From NCBI GenBank assembly GCA_014529385.2, contig CM043966.1, positions 103,301,087-103,365,086 on the forward strand: a stretch of DNA of 64,000 nt, given 5' to 3'. This DNA comes from Adiantum capillus-veneris (Eukaryota; Streptophyta; Polypodiopsida; Polypodiales; Pteridaceae). The translations under genes and the position numbers were made by a program. Below, piece by piece: positions 43,235 through 54,670 of this stretch. How positions within the stretch are numbered: position 1 is the stretch's first letter; each line of letters begins with the position of its first letter. The notes under the pieces are model-generated. The model did no database searches and had not been told where the DNA came from. It saw only the letters and a program-made list of their open reading frames with translations.

Positions 43235-44353
43235 TTGCAGGACCAAAAAAGACTTTACCTCGAAGACACTTTTCTAATATTTATATCAACTGTGTTTCAG
43301 GACTGCTCACAGTATAGACTGACAACTCACATGAGTACAAATCACAACCCTAAAAAACACGCAAAGATCCTTGACCAGATCAAGCTCTTCATAAAAGAAC
43401 ATGCACCAAAAGACTCCATAGCGGCTAGATCTAGACCTTTCCTTCCTAGGATAGCCAAAACATGTATCACATACTATGGCAAGAAATGATTTACCTTACC
43501 TCAATGTTTTTTGCAGACTCTTGCCCTTTCTCAAGGTTTGGAACTCACCTCAGATCCCCTCTGTGTAGCCTCCTCTCTGGTCCTCAGATGTATTAGCATT
43601 TTGGATGCATCACAACTTATTTATGACTCTGCCCTAATTTCAAACAAGAAGCTTTCAGTCTTACATATGTTATCTTTTAATGATTGGGTAAAAATTCTAG
43701 CTTCTTTAGACAAAGACCCCATAGAAGGTGTTAATCTACTATCCCAGTACATTGCCCAACTTCTTGTCCTTGCTTCACAATATCAGCAAGAGCTTGCCCT
43801 TTTCTCCTCATCTGGTGCTGAGCTGACAAATTTCCTTAGAAAAATCTGTGGACTTAATCCATCATTTGTTTGCACCCCTAATACCCCCGCCATCCCTTCA
43901 ACAGGTGGAATCTTCTGTCGGGATAGTGCCGCTCTAGAGGCAGTAAAAGAGTTTCAATCTAACCTCTGCTCTCTCAATGATGTCAATCTCCTTGAGATGG
44001 TCCCTAAAATCTCAAAAGTCTTTCCAGTCTTACCATTAAGACAAATAGAAATTGAATCCCTCGGGGTAGACCATCAACTCTGGGTTCTACCAAACAAAGC
44101 GTTCTTGGCTCCAATTCTCAGCGAAACTTGGGTTTACCTAGCCAACCTCCCTGCATCAACGGTGGAGGACTCCAAACTGAAAATTATAAAAGGAGGACAT
44201 TTTCTGGACAAAGGTGAACTAATTAAAGCCCCTTTTAACCTACACCTGATCGATCACTCTAAATGCCCATCGAACACTGGATTGTACATACGCACTAAGG
44301 GTAGCATGGAGTTTGCTAAAAGTAATCCGGACTTCTACACAGAGTCTATCTAG
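43235..44353 (+). pseudogene. Unknown ORF upstream of the RT (copy 2)
   Basis: Counterpart of 36851-38031 in copy 1, with the same acceptor-like sites and a main frame at 43511-44353. A TAG replaces the Trp codon after YTESI, ending the frame ~50 codons early, and the sequence is cut off at 44389. Confidence 0.5.
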
Positions 44354-44389
44354 AACATCTTCTGACCCTATGTAAAATGTGCTTGCAGA

Positions 44390-44453
44390 GAGGGTGGCCC
44401 TCCAGAAAAAAAATCTCTCTCTATTGAGCTCGCTCGAAGACCTAACTTCTAGT
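44390..44453. repeat. Right terminus of the ~40-kb insertion
   Basis: AGAGGGTGGCCCTCC, an A-run, then CTCTCTATTGAGCTCGCTCG. Inverted, these blocks match the left terminus (GAGTGAGCTCAA, T-run, GCCACC at 4453-4509) in the same order with several mismatches. Confidence 0.5.
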
Positions 44454-45440
44454 AGGTGCGTATCTTTTCAAAGATATCTCTATAACTACCTTTAGAACAC
44501 GGTTTGGGCATTTCAAATTTTTGGTTATGCCTTTTGGATTAACCAATGCTCCACGTACATTATGACACTCATGGATAGTGTCTTACATCCCTATCTTATA
44601 AAATTTGCTGTGCTTTTCCTTGATGACATTCTCATTTACAGTAAGATTGAATATGAACACATAGAACACTTACGATTAGTATTCGAACAACTACAAATTC
44701 ACGCTTTGTATGCTAAGCAAAGCAAGTGTGATTTCTTTAAAATAGAGGTACATTTTCTCGGTCATGTGATCTCTTATTCTGGAATCAAAATGGACACTAG
44801 ACAAGGCCGCTTCCATTCTTCGATGGCCACATCCCAACATGTTGAGGAACTTCAAGTCTTCTTAGGCATGGCTGGATTTTATCGACAATATATCCGTGAT
44901 TATGCCAAATTGATGTTCCTATGAGACGGATCAACTTAAAGCAAAAGGTAAGACCTTTTCTTGGGAAGAAGCCCAACAATGCAGTTTTGAATAACTCAAG
45001 GTAGCTATAGCCACTACTCCCATCCTAGCAATTGTTGACTCACTTAAGCCGTTTGTGGTAGAGACTGATGCTAGTGATAAAGCAACTGGTGTGGTACTTC
45101 TCCAGGAGGGAAGACCTATAGATGTCAACATAATTATTATGTCTATGAGTGAGAGCTCAATGCCATAATTCACGCTTTACGAAGTGGAGACACTATTTAT
45201 ATGGTGCCGAGTTTGAAGTAGTTTTTTATCATAAGAGTATTGAATGGTTTACTACTCAAACTGACTTGAAGGGTCGTAAAGCTAGATGGGCAGAAATCCT
45301 TCAAGATTATGATTGTAAGCTACGATATCGCAAGGGGCGATATAATGTAGTAGTGGATTCACTAAGTCGGATGCCTCACATTAATTCACTTGTTTTCACA
45401 AAAATAAAGAGTGAATTTTTGGAGTCATTATGTGGAAAGT
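44454..45440 (+). pseudogene. Gypsy RT (C-terminal part) and RNase H
   Basis: Continues the RT interrupted at 4437. Translations give [20 protein letters not shown], the catalytic FLDDILIYSK (about 44616), CDFFKIEVHFLGHVIS and VFLGMAGFYRQYI (connection domain). RNase H follows, with WFTTQTDLKGRKARWAEIL and VVDSLSRMPHI (45149-45440). Frameshifts and stops occur near 44560, 44930 and 45000-45150. At 45440 the frame (ESLCGK) is cut by the CACTA element; CAQDQSYAKVW continues it at 54.89 kb. Confidence 0.75.
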
Positions 45441-45469
45441 ACCACTATGGGAGAATGTTGCTGTTACCG

Positions 45470-45625
45470 CACAACATTACCGCATAAGAGGAGAGAGAGA
45501 GAGCTTCAAGAAAGAGAGAGATGTATGGTGCAGACCCGCCGGCGTGTTTCCCGAATTTTCCGCGAGGATTACCGCATTTATTACCACAATAATAACCGCC
45601 CAAATTACCGCAACAGGAAAAGATA
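45470..45625. repeat. Subterminal TTACCGC motifs (left end)
   Basis: TTACCGC or AACCGCC occurs at about 45473, 45487, 45567, 45593 and 45604. The right end and the centre of the element hold the same motif, so these are candidate binding sites for the second (TnpA-like) protein. Confidence 0.65.
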
Positions 45626-45702
45626 ATCCACGTGGCCCATTCCTCTCCCACTTTTCCCTTTCTATAAATCCTATTCTATTTTGTTACTTTTCAGAAATTG
45701 GT

Positions 45703-46150
45703 ACCCCCTTTTTGCATGGAGTGTAAGAAATCCCATTCTCATTGGGATTTTTAGTACCTCTCTTCTCTTTGCTTGCCTCATCTATTGGTATGATTCTCCT
45801 ACTTTACTCATTTGTACTCCATGAGATTCTATATCAAAAAATATTTTGTTTCCACCTCAAAATCTTATGTCAACTATGCATTCATATGGAAATGGCAAGC
45901 GAACGCTGATCAAAATTGTATTGTCACCCCGTTTTTGCACGGAGTGTAAGAAATCCCATTCTCATTGGAATTTTTAGTACATATCTTCTCTTTGCTTGCC
46001 TCATCTATTGGTATGATTCTCCTACTGTACTCATTTGTACTCCATGAGATTCTATAAACAAAAATATTTTGTTTCCACCTCAACATCTTATGTCAACTAT
46101 GCATTCATATGGAAATGGCAAGCGAACGATGATCAAAATTGTATTGTCTT
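45703..46150. repeat. Tandem duplication of ~229 bp
   Basis: The unit starting CCCTTTTTGCATGGAGTG and ending AATTGTATTGTC occurs at 45703-45929 and again at 45930-46150 with few differences. Non-coding, downstream of the transposase stop. Confidence 0.75.
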
Positions 46151-46967
46151 GCGTTCATAAACAAATAGCCCTTTTGTACAGCATAAGTAGAGAAAGAAGT
46201 CAAAATCCAAAAGATATTTATTAATTTTCATCCTCCAAGAGATCTCTAAAAGTGCTTACATCCATGTCCAACCCCATGGTAGCTAAATCAACAAATAAAT
46301 CTATTGATTCATCCTCTACAGCCTCTCCTATTGAATCATCATCATCCTCTCCATCCTCGTCCTCCTCCTCACTATGGTTGGTTCTCCTCGATCTCAACTG
46401 CATCATCATCATTGGCATCTTCTTGAGATGGTATGGTGGGATCTACCAAAGTCTCTATGTTCGTATATGCAAAGATAGATCTTCTCCGTGGTGTGACTGG
46501 AATAACATAGCATAGTTGTCTTCGATACATACAAGGCACATAAAACACCTGTAGGTCATAGAGCAAACAACAAAATGAATGTAGTTTTGTATGTATCATA
46601 TAATGTTTTAGTGAGTTGCACATGGACTTTACCTGCTCACAACTACTAGGTTGCACCAAGTTGTCGGTCTTCTCGCGATGAAATTGCCCGGAGTCTACCA
46701 TATAGAATGGACTCTACCATATAGAGTCCATTCTCATGTCTCTTAACCTCACCCGCAAACCATCGGAAGTCAAAGAGATATTTGTGAAATGTTCTAAAAT
46801 CCACTTTGATTATCCTCTCTATTGTTCCACATTCCCTCACCTCTTGTGTTGTCGTGTCAAAGTTGCCCATAACTCCACTATCGTGAGTTGTTCGACGCTC
46901 ATCTATCTTGCGGGTTCGAAAATGACATAGAGTTGAATGTGAAGGCCTGCAAAAACCAATCAAGATA

Positions 46968-46972
<5 letters not shown>

Positions 46973-47038
<66 letters not shown>
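46973..47038. repeat. (GA)n microsatellite in a transposase intron
   Basis: About 33 GA units between exons of the CACTA transposase, followed by CA-rich sequence to 47079. Confidence 0.9.
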
Positions 47039-47041
<3 letters not shown>

Positions 47042-48093
47042 GACACACATACACACATGCACACACCCACACACACACTAAACACATTGAGTATATTACC
47101 CTTGGTAGACATCCTCGCGCGTACTCCCATTCTTTAGGGCTTATTTGTTCTCCTTGTGCCTTGGACTTCGTCATGGCATTGTGTATCCACCCAACTGGAA
47201 TTAGATCAATGTATTTGGCAAGCTCTTTAGGAAATGGAGGTGCTCGCCTACCACCATGCGACCTCTTACATGCTTCCCTCTCCCTTTCTCTCGTTATACG
47301 CACCTCCACATACATATCCACCCATTTGCCCATGATGGGAGCATTGAGTAGACAATGGTTGTTGACTATGGCTTGAAATTCCCTATCGAAAATCAAGAGA
47401 GAACCTTTCCCACTTGGAATGTTTGCGTGTTTTTTTGGATCCTCTTCCTCCGTCTTTAAACGAGGCAATGATGGGTCTATTGTGAAAAGATATTGAGAGA
47501 CATACACAAAAGCCTCTTGTACAATCCATGCTTGCCTGAACACATGTACATGAAACCATTAGTGATTAAAGTAACCAATAGAAAGCGTTGTGAATACAAT
47601 CCAATCCTAATAAGGTTTAAGGCTTAAGATCGATGAATACCTCTGGTTGTGATCGTAGCCTTACAAAGTCTTTCAAGGTCTTTAGGAACCTCTCAAGAAA
47701 GAACATCCACCTGGAGTGAACCACACCACAAATGGCTATCTCCTCAACAAGATGGAGCAATAGGTAAACTTGGCTAACAAGGATAGAATGTGGGAATGCA
47801 TCCTCAATAGCACAAGTTGCTTCAATCGGTAGAAGTCAAGCTGTTGGAATGGCTGAAACTTTGAGTTCTTTGGAACTCACAAACCTTTAACCAAAAACCC
47901 TTCATAATCTTCATAGTAAAGTTAGTCTTCAAAGTAAAGTTTAGGAGGGAGGATCAAATGTTCTATACCTGACAACTTCTCCCACCTTGAATATTGCAGT
48001 CTTTACCTTCATGTCCGCAAATCCACTAATGCTAATTGGAAGCACAAACTATTGCACAAACAAAAAGACTTTTTAGTATCCAGAACCCTAAAC

Positions 48094-48124
48094 CACATAC
48101 ACACACACACACACACTCACATAT

Positions 48125-48157
<33 letters not shown>

Positions 48158-48160
48158 TTA
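48094..48160. repeat. (CA)n microsatellite in a transposase intron
   Basis: Interrupted CA run directly beside the donor of the exon ending at 48162. Confidence 0.85.
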
Positions 48161-50469
48161 CCTGAAGAATCTTGTGCCAATCATGGGATTTGAGCCCATA
48201 CAGTTGTGTGGATCCTCCTTTCTTAGTTTTAGTGAAGGCACCCTTGAGCGAACGCATATAACCTGTTGGAGTACGGATGGATGCAATGACTTGTTTCATC
48301 CGCTCTTGATCCACCCTTGATAGAATCCAAGGTGCCTTTGGAAGAACCATCTTCCCCCGAGGCCCCATGCGAGGTGTGGCTGAAGGAGGGAGCCTCCTTA
48401 TGGCCCTCATGTCCTCTCTAGCCCCCAATGAATCTTTCTTGCCTACTATGTGATCCCATATAGCTTGCCCAACATTTTTGAACACATGCATTGGATCCAA
48501 TAGGTGTTGGATTTTTAATGAATCCCAATAGGGTAGTGATAAGAAAATAGAGTACCTAGACATACCCCTAGGGGGATCATTGGGAGGAGGCAATGTGTTG
48601 TGATGCTCGTTCCAATGTCTTGCCCAATCGGCCATGGTCCAATGGAGTGGATCCATCCCATTGCACGGTGGAGCATAAGATGGATGTGTGGGCGGCAAGA
48701 AGCGATGGTTATTGGGGTAGATCACCTTATCAAGTAGAGCGGGCCGGGTCTCTCTGTCACGAGTGAGGGTCCATAAGCTGGGCATGCCCTATGTCCAGAT
48801 GTCGATAGTCCTACAAAAACAAAAGACATAACTGCATATAAGTGACCAATGCAAAGACATTAAAGAGCGTCACAAAGTATAAGCTTACCAGAAATCTCTC
48901 CAAGCTCGGGGTAATCATGCATGGTCCACATGAAAATGCACTTGATCATTGTGCGCCGATCACAAAGTGGTCTTGATACATCAAAAACATCTATGCCGTT
49001 CCATAGCTCTTGAAGCTCTTCAATCAAAGGTGCTAAATATACATCCATGTTCTTCACCTTGTGTTTTCTTGGGACTAGAAGAGAGAACAAAATGTTCCCC
49101 TTCTTGGTTGACTCCCATGGTGGAATGTTGTAGTTCACAACAACCAGTGGCCAAGTACTCCATGAGGTAGACCGATGCCCAAATGGGTTTACCCCATCAC
49201 TAGCCAGACCAAGCCTCAAGTGACGAGGCTCTTCTCTAAACTCCGGCCATGTCTGCTCAATGTGTTGCCATGCCGGCGAGTCAGCCGGCACTCTCATAAA
49301 CCCATCGGTGGAGCGATTTGTCATATGCCATGTAAGAAGCTCGCTTGTTCCTTTGGTGCTGAACACGTGCTTGATGCGGGGAATGAGGGGGAAATGACGA
49401 AGAACCTTGCGAGGTACTGTAGTTCCTTGCATTCCCTCTTTGTACCTTGATTCTCCACACTCGGCGCAAGCATCAAGCCCTGCATATTCATTGCGGAATA
49501 GTATGCAATCATTGACACATGCATGTATGCGATCATAGTCCATCCCAAGCCCTGTCACCACCTGTCGTGCCTTCCTTCGATTTTCTGGAAGATGATTGCC
49601 TTTAGGCATCATCTTGCCTAATAGCCTATGACATAATTACTCGTTATTGCATATAACCAAGAAAAAAACTCACAACTAACACTTATTACACTTAAACGTA
49701 CCTCAATAGTGCATCGACCCCTGCATTGCTCCATCCAAACATTGCTTGAATATTCAAGATCTCAAGAGACGCTTGTAATATGGAGTAGGAGCATCCCTCA
49801 TAAAGAGCGGTGTGTGCTGCCTCTAGCAATGAATCTTTGGTTTTTTGGGCGGCTTCTTCACATGCACACTCAGGCTCACACTCATTCACCGCCTCACATG
49901 CAAGAAGATCCTCAACCATATTGTGCAAATGATCTTCCACCACCTCCATGTGGGGTGGGGTGGTGGGGAGATCCCCATATGTGGTGGATGTAGGATGCGT
50001 ATGTGCTCGTGTGGACCCACCCACATCGGACGGCGGGTGTGACCGCCCTCCCATGACTGCTTCCTGGTGCAATCGCTCTTCCGTCCTCCCGCCTCCGCCC
50101 CCGATCACACTCCAATGGGGAGAGACATCAATGGATGCCAAAAACCTTGGATCACTAGTTTCCATTCGAACGCGTTTTCTTGGATCATCCCATAGCCCAT
50201 AATCATCCACGTGAGCCAAGCATATACGCCGAAGCCATGCAATTGCACGCTTACATCGCGTACATGGGCATGGTAATCGCTCGCTCAACCATTGAGTTCG
50301 TTCCGCGCCAACCGGCGGACCTACGTCATCCCAATCGTCCTGCACGCACGACCACACACTAAATAAGAAAAAGAAAAATCAAGAATTTTGGTACTGACAT
50401 GACTGACACTCATTAAAGATAGAGGGGAGATGGGTACAAGAGGTCATGCAGTCGGCGTAACCTTAATGT

Positions 50470-50560
50470 CTCATCAGATATTTTTGTGGTAATACTAGCG
50501 GTAACACGCGCAATAATACTCACGGTAAAATCCCAAGCAAATTTTTTTATATAAAGGGGG
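50470..50560. promoter_or_regulatory. Central GCGGTAA/GGTAATA motif cluster
   Basis: GTGGTAATACT, AGCGGTAACAC and CACGGTAAAAT lie within 60 bp just upstream of the transposase start. They repeat the subterminal motif of both element ends and are followed by a TATATAAAGG box near 50553 on the plus strand. Confidence 0.5.
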
Positions 50561-50769
50561 CACTAGCGTGCCCCCGCGAAATTGAATGCCAAAAATTCAA
50601 AAACGACCTCCTCTTCTATGCGGGCCTGTTTCCCTCTCCATCTCCAATCTCTCTTTCCTTCTCCCTCTCCATCTCCAACCTCTATTACTCTCTTCATCTC
50701 CATCCCCACCATATCCAAGCGATCGAGGTCACGAATGTAAGTGCTCAAACTCTCTCTTTCTTCTCGTTC

Positions 50770-50932
50770 TTCTACACACACACACACACAAACACATACA
50801 CATACACACATGCACACACACACACACACACAATGCATACACATTGCACACACACACACAATGCATACACACACATGCACTAACATGCACACACACATTG
50901 TACACACACAGACACAATTTTGTGCACAATCA
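50770..50932. repeat. CA-rich low-complexity stretch
   Basis: CACACA runs interrupted by ATGCATACACAT words; long frames here on both strands are repeat translations. Confidence 0.85.
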
Positions 50933-52265
50933 CACACTAATGCTTGCATTAGTGTGTGCATGCATTATACACACACTAATGCTTGCATTAGTGCGTGCAT
51001 GCGTTACAAGCACACACTAATGCTTGAATTAGGGTGTGCTTGTGCATGAATTAGTGTGTAAACACACTAATGCATACACAAGTATACGCACACACTAATG
51101 CTTGCATTAGTGTGTGATTGAGCACAAATTAGTGTGTTTCCACACACTAATTTGTGCACAATCACACACTAATGCAATCATTAGTGTGTGCATGCATTAG
51201 TTAGTTTTTACACACTATTTTGTGCACAAATTACACACTATTTTGTGCACAAATTACACACTAATTCCCGTATTAGTGTGTGCATGCATTATACACACAC
51301 GCATTAGTTAGTTTCTACACACTAATTTGTGTCCAAGCACACACTAATGCAAGCATTAGTGTGTGCATGCATTATACACACACTAATGCTTGCATTAGTG
51401 TATGATTGTGCACAAATTAGTGTGTTTTCACACACTATTTTGTGCACAATGGATGCAATATACACACACACACTAATGCTTGTATTAGTGTGTGATTGTG
51501 TTTGCACACACTAATTTGTGCACAATCACACACTAATGCAAGCATTAGTGTGTGCATGCATTAGTGTGTTTCCACACACTAATTTGTGCCCAAGCACACA
51601 TTAATGCAAGCGTTAGTGTGTGCATAGTGTGTGCATGCATTAGTATGTTTCCACACACTAATTTGTGCCCAAGCACACACTAATGCAAGCGTTAGTGTGT
51701 GAATACCTCTCTAGCACACACTAATGCTTGCATTAGTGTGTGCTTGTGCACTAATTAGTGTGTTTTCACACACTATTTTAGGCACAATGCATGCATTATA
51801 CACACATAGACTAATGCTTGCATTAGTGTGTGATTGTGCACAACACACTATTTTAGGCACAATGCATGCATTACACACACATAGACTAATGCTTGCATTA
51901 GTGTGTGCATACCTCTCTAGCATACACCAATGCTCACAATAGTGTGTGCTTGTGCACAAACTAGTGTGTCTACACACTAATGCATGCACAAGCACACACT
52001 ATTGTGAGCATTGGTGTGTAAAAAAATGGCACACACTAATTCTTGCATAAGTGCTTGCATTAGGGTGTGTGTGCATGCATTTTCACACACTAATTAGTGC
52101 AAAAGCACACACTAATGCAAGAATTAGGGTGTGTGTGCATGCATTGGTGTGTTTTCACACACTAATTAGTGCACAAGCACACACTAATGCAAGCATTAGT
52201 GTGTGCATGCGTTACAAGCACACACTAACGCTTGCATTAGTGTGTGATTGGGCATGCATTAGTAT
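50933..52265. repeat. Array of CACACTAATG palindromes
   Basis: About 1.3 kb built from near-perfect palindromes such as CACACTAATGC/GCATTAGTGTG joined by GCATGCATT and GTGCACAA linkers. More than thirty copies of CACACTAAT or its inverse occur with spacings of ~13-50 bp. It lies between the divergent CACTA genes. Many short frames through it are not genes. Confidence 0.85.
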
Positions 52266-52423
52266 ACCAAAACATACCTCCATGTGGGTGTGCGATGAAG
52301 TTGATTGAGACCCCAATGGTCACCGAGAAGCCCAATGGTAGATTAAGGTCCAACACACACACACACACACTATATTAATTTCTTTGCCACACACTAATGC
52401 ACACACACAATAGATTAATTAGA

Positions 52424-52458
<35 letters not shown>

Positions 52459-52624
52459 TGGATGCAAAAAAAATAAGCACATAGACCATTTCTTAAATAG
52501 GAGATAAAAGGAATCCTATGCAGGGAGGAATTCTATGTAAGGAGGAATCCTATGCAATAAAGAATCTCACTTTGACTAGAATCCAATGTTAATTAGGGTC
52601 CCTTTTTTTGTGAAATTGTAGGAT
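52266..52624. other. Promoter-side spacer with (CA)n runs
   Basis: Contains (CA)n at 52350-52370 and 52425-52455, a short duplication of GGAGGAATTCTATG/GGAGGAATCCTATG (52520-52556), and ends at the ATG of the plus-strand CACTA gene. Confidence 0.55.
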
Positions 52625-54100
52625 ATGGCATCCTCTTCCACGCCCGACTATCGATCCATAGAGGACTTTCTCGCCGAGGGCCTCTCTTACGAGGACGCTT
52701 GTGATGCTTACTACTCGCAGTCTTCCTCCCACCAGTCACAATCCACCTTCGGCTTTCGATGGTTCCGAGATGCAGTACACGACCCCGACCTCGAGAGGGC
52801 ATACGGCGCCCAGGCAGAGTGGCTATCCTCACAGCAGAGTCTTCGAGGGCGGTACACACCAGCATAGTTGGCTGCCTATGGGCTCTCACCGCTTGCGACA
52901 CCAGGCGCCGGCACTCCGATTGTGCAGAGTGTGCCTCCCAGTGGGCCTCCCTCCACCTTACCCTCGACTTTCGCATCACCCGCAACTCCCTCCACCTTGC
53001 ATTCACAGCGATCCATGCCCACACCGTCAAGTTATCCGTCACCTACACCACCCAACGGTTCGGGCTCGGGCCAGTGCTCTTCGGGTGGCCAGCGCTCTTC
53101 CCGTAGTGGTGGCTCACGCTCTCGTAGAGGTAGTGGCTAGTGCTGCTTTGGTGGTGGAGGCGGCAGTGCTACAGATTCACCTCCTCTTACACCCCGACCT
53201 CCTCGCTCACCCCTTGGAGCTCCACATGAGGATGAGGACCGCGATGCGCCCGCCCCAGACGCTCGTGGCTACTAATATTATATACATCGAGGGGGGGAGG
53301 TGGATCTAGGTTCCTCTTTGGGGAGGACATTTCGAGGGCACCTTAACCAGCTGATCCACTCGACATACCAAGATTGCTTTAAATCTTTCAAAGATCAGGA
53401 CCCAGCCGACTTGACGTACATTCACACGGCATTGCTCATGTGGTTCCCTTATCCGCAAGTGGAAGAGTTCTCCAAGCAGTGGCTCGAGGAATACATCAAG
53501 AATTTCTTGAAAAATAAGAAGTCCACTGTGCGGAGGGTGGCAAAGCGAACATTTGAATCTGAGGGTCATAACTATCGCCCTGGAAATGTTCACGACGAGG
53601 AGTGGGAGAAAGCCCATGGCGAGCTGGAGGACGGGAGAGCGGCATGTGCTAGGGCGCACACTCGGCAGGTGGAGGCGAGGACACAGCAAACGCCCACGCA
53701 TTACGGCTTGGGCAGAAAAGCAGCATGGAAAGATAAATTTGTGAGTGTGCGTAATTTTATTTGAATTGATTTAATTTGTGGTAATAAGGTTAGGTTTGTG
53801 ATATTTTTTAATTGATATACAACAAAATATTACTATGACCCGTCCAAGCCGAGAGATCCAGAGATACAGAGAGAGCCACTCCAAATATCAGACATGGTGC
53901 TGGCTATATGAAAACAACAAAATCAATCGCGAAGAATTTGAAAATGCATGTCGTACACTACAGCATGTAAGTGTGAACATTTAAAAAAAAATCATTGCAT
54001 GTAGCTTTATGTATCCATTTGTATTAATTAAAGGTTTTGTTGTTTTTTTCTTTTCCAGAGTCAAGGAGTCCCTCGAGAGGTCCCAGGATCCGAGTAGCTC
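52625..54100 (+). pseudogene. Second CACTA protein (plant En/Spm transposase family)
   Basis: Probably the DNA-binding partner of the transposase (TnpA-like role, by family). One frame runs from the ATG at 52625 to ~53745 with TAG at 52865, TAG at 53138 and TAA near 53273. The N-terminus is acidic (IEDFLAEGLSYEDACDAYY); a Pro/Ser/Gly-rich region follows; the conserved C-terminal part has EEFSKQWLEEYIKNFLKNKK, VRRVAKRTFE and YGLGRKAAWKDKF. After a probable intron a short exon (about 53839-53968) encodes SREIQRYRESHSKYQTWC, and a last one near 54059 ends PREVPGSE. The three stops make this copy inactive. Confidence 0.7.
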
Positions 54101-54460
54101 AATCCTCCAAGTGTTTTTGGGCCCGTGCGTCTTCTTTTCGCCACAGTTGTATAGCCCCCATGTATCGCCTATTTGGGCGTTTTTGTAATATCCAATATAA
54201 TTAAACACTTGATTTTGGCCCAAAGTCTTCTTTTGGCCATAGTTGTATAACCGCCATGCATCGCCTATTTGGGCAATTTTGTAATGAACAGTTTCTCCAA
54301 TATAATTAAACAATTGATTTTGTTCCAAAGTTTTGGTGCAATGAAATTGCTGTTTTTTTATTTATTAGATGTATAGGAAAAAAAAGGCAAATGACTATTT
54401 GTATGGGTCCTATCAAGGACCATCCAAATGGTCATCTGCTTTTTTAAAAAAAATACTCGC
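54101..54460. other. 3' flank of the second CACTA gene
   Basis: Non-coding. A ~100-bp segment is imperfectly repeated (CAGTTGTATAGCCCCCATG... at ~54140 and ATAGTTGTATAACCGCCATG... at ~54240). Confidence 0.55.
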
Positions 54461-54467
54461 GTGTGCG

Positions 54468-54600
54468 GTAATGGTCATGGTAATACTGGCAGTAAATACG
54501 GCGGAAATAAACGCGGAAATGTAGCCGGGCTGATTACCGCGTGCATTGTTGAAGGACCATTACCGCGAGCATTGACTCCAGCATTACCGCTCCCGAGATT
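54468..54600. repeat. Subterminal GCGGTAA/TTACCGC motifs (right end)
   Basis: GCGGTAATGG, TGGTAATAC, GATTACCGCG, CATTACCGCG and CATTACCGCT occur within 130 bp. Two of the five are in one orientation and three in the other. Confidence 0.65.
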
Positions 54601-54670
54601 TTTTGACTTGAACTTTTCCTTTGTTTTTGTGCGTCTATCTGAGCTGTAATGTGCTCCAAATGTCATAGTG

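Larger units (their letters stand above)
40511..44389 (+). mobile_element. Penelope-like retroelement, copy 2 (3' part missing)
   Basis: Starts with (CA)n and CTATGGGTGAACATTATGG as in copy 1 and stays nearly identical to 34160-38000 (offset ~6.36-6.39 kb) until GTGCTTGCAG at 44389. It then changes abruptly to the right-hand terminus of the 40-kb insertion, so the RT gene is absent. The first exon has a premature TAA and the unknown ORF stops at 44353. High similarity implies a recent tandem event. Confidence 0.7.
46221..50357 (-). pseudogene. CACTA tnp2-like transposase, seven or more exons
   Basis: Catalyses transposition of the element. Likely exons with GT-AG borders: 50357-49702 (transposase-associated domain, CPCTRCKR), 49617-48889 (transposase core: CILFRNEYAG, VLRHFPLIPR, LGLASDGVNPFG), 48810-48162 (FLSLPYWDSLKI, LLDPMHVFKNV), about 47.99-47641 (DUF4218: CGVVHSRWMFFLERFLKTLK), 47535-47100, 46946-46633 (DUF4216: ERIIKVDFRTFHKYLF) and 46548-46221 (VFYVPCMYRRQ, then an acidic tail EEEDEDGEDDDDS). 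A TAG near 48787 follows IDIWT. Introns hold (CA)n and (GA)n runs. Exon four's right border is not fixed. Confidence 0.8.
45443..54670. mobile_element. CACTA (En/Spm) transposon, 9.2 kb
   Basis: Ends are CACTATGG (45443) and CATAGTG (54664-54670), with AGT flanking both sides (45438-45440, with two extra bases AC, and 54671-54673). Flanking gypsy sequence rejoins when it is removed. GCGGTAA/TTACCGC words cluster near both ends. It encodes a multi-exon tnp2-like transposase on the minus strand and a second En/Spm-type protein on the plus strand, divergent from a central palindrome-rich region. Both genes carry defects. Confidence 0.85.

Noticed and set aside
34150-44389. Hammerhead ribozyme or GIY-YIG endonuclease in the Penelope-like element
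   Set aside because: I looked for CTGATGA...GAAA and for GIY...YIG patterns. Only partial matches were found (for example TCTGACGGA near 34390), so neither is claimed.
49709-50362. Plus-strand ORFs opposite the CACTA transposase first exon
   Set aside because: The minus strand carries the recognisable transposase-associated domain; the opposite frames are shadows of GC-rich coding sequence.
50563-52308. CRISPR-like array or many small ORFs in the CACACTAATG region
   Set aside because: Repeats are palindromic and of variable spacing, without unique equal-length spacers, and the sequence is eukaryotic transposon DNA. The frames are repeat translations.
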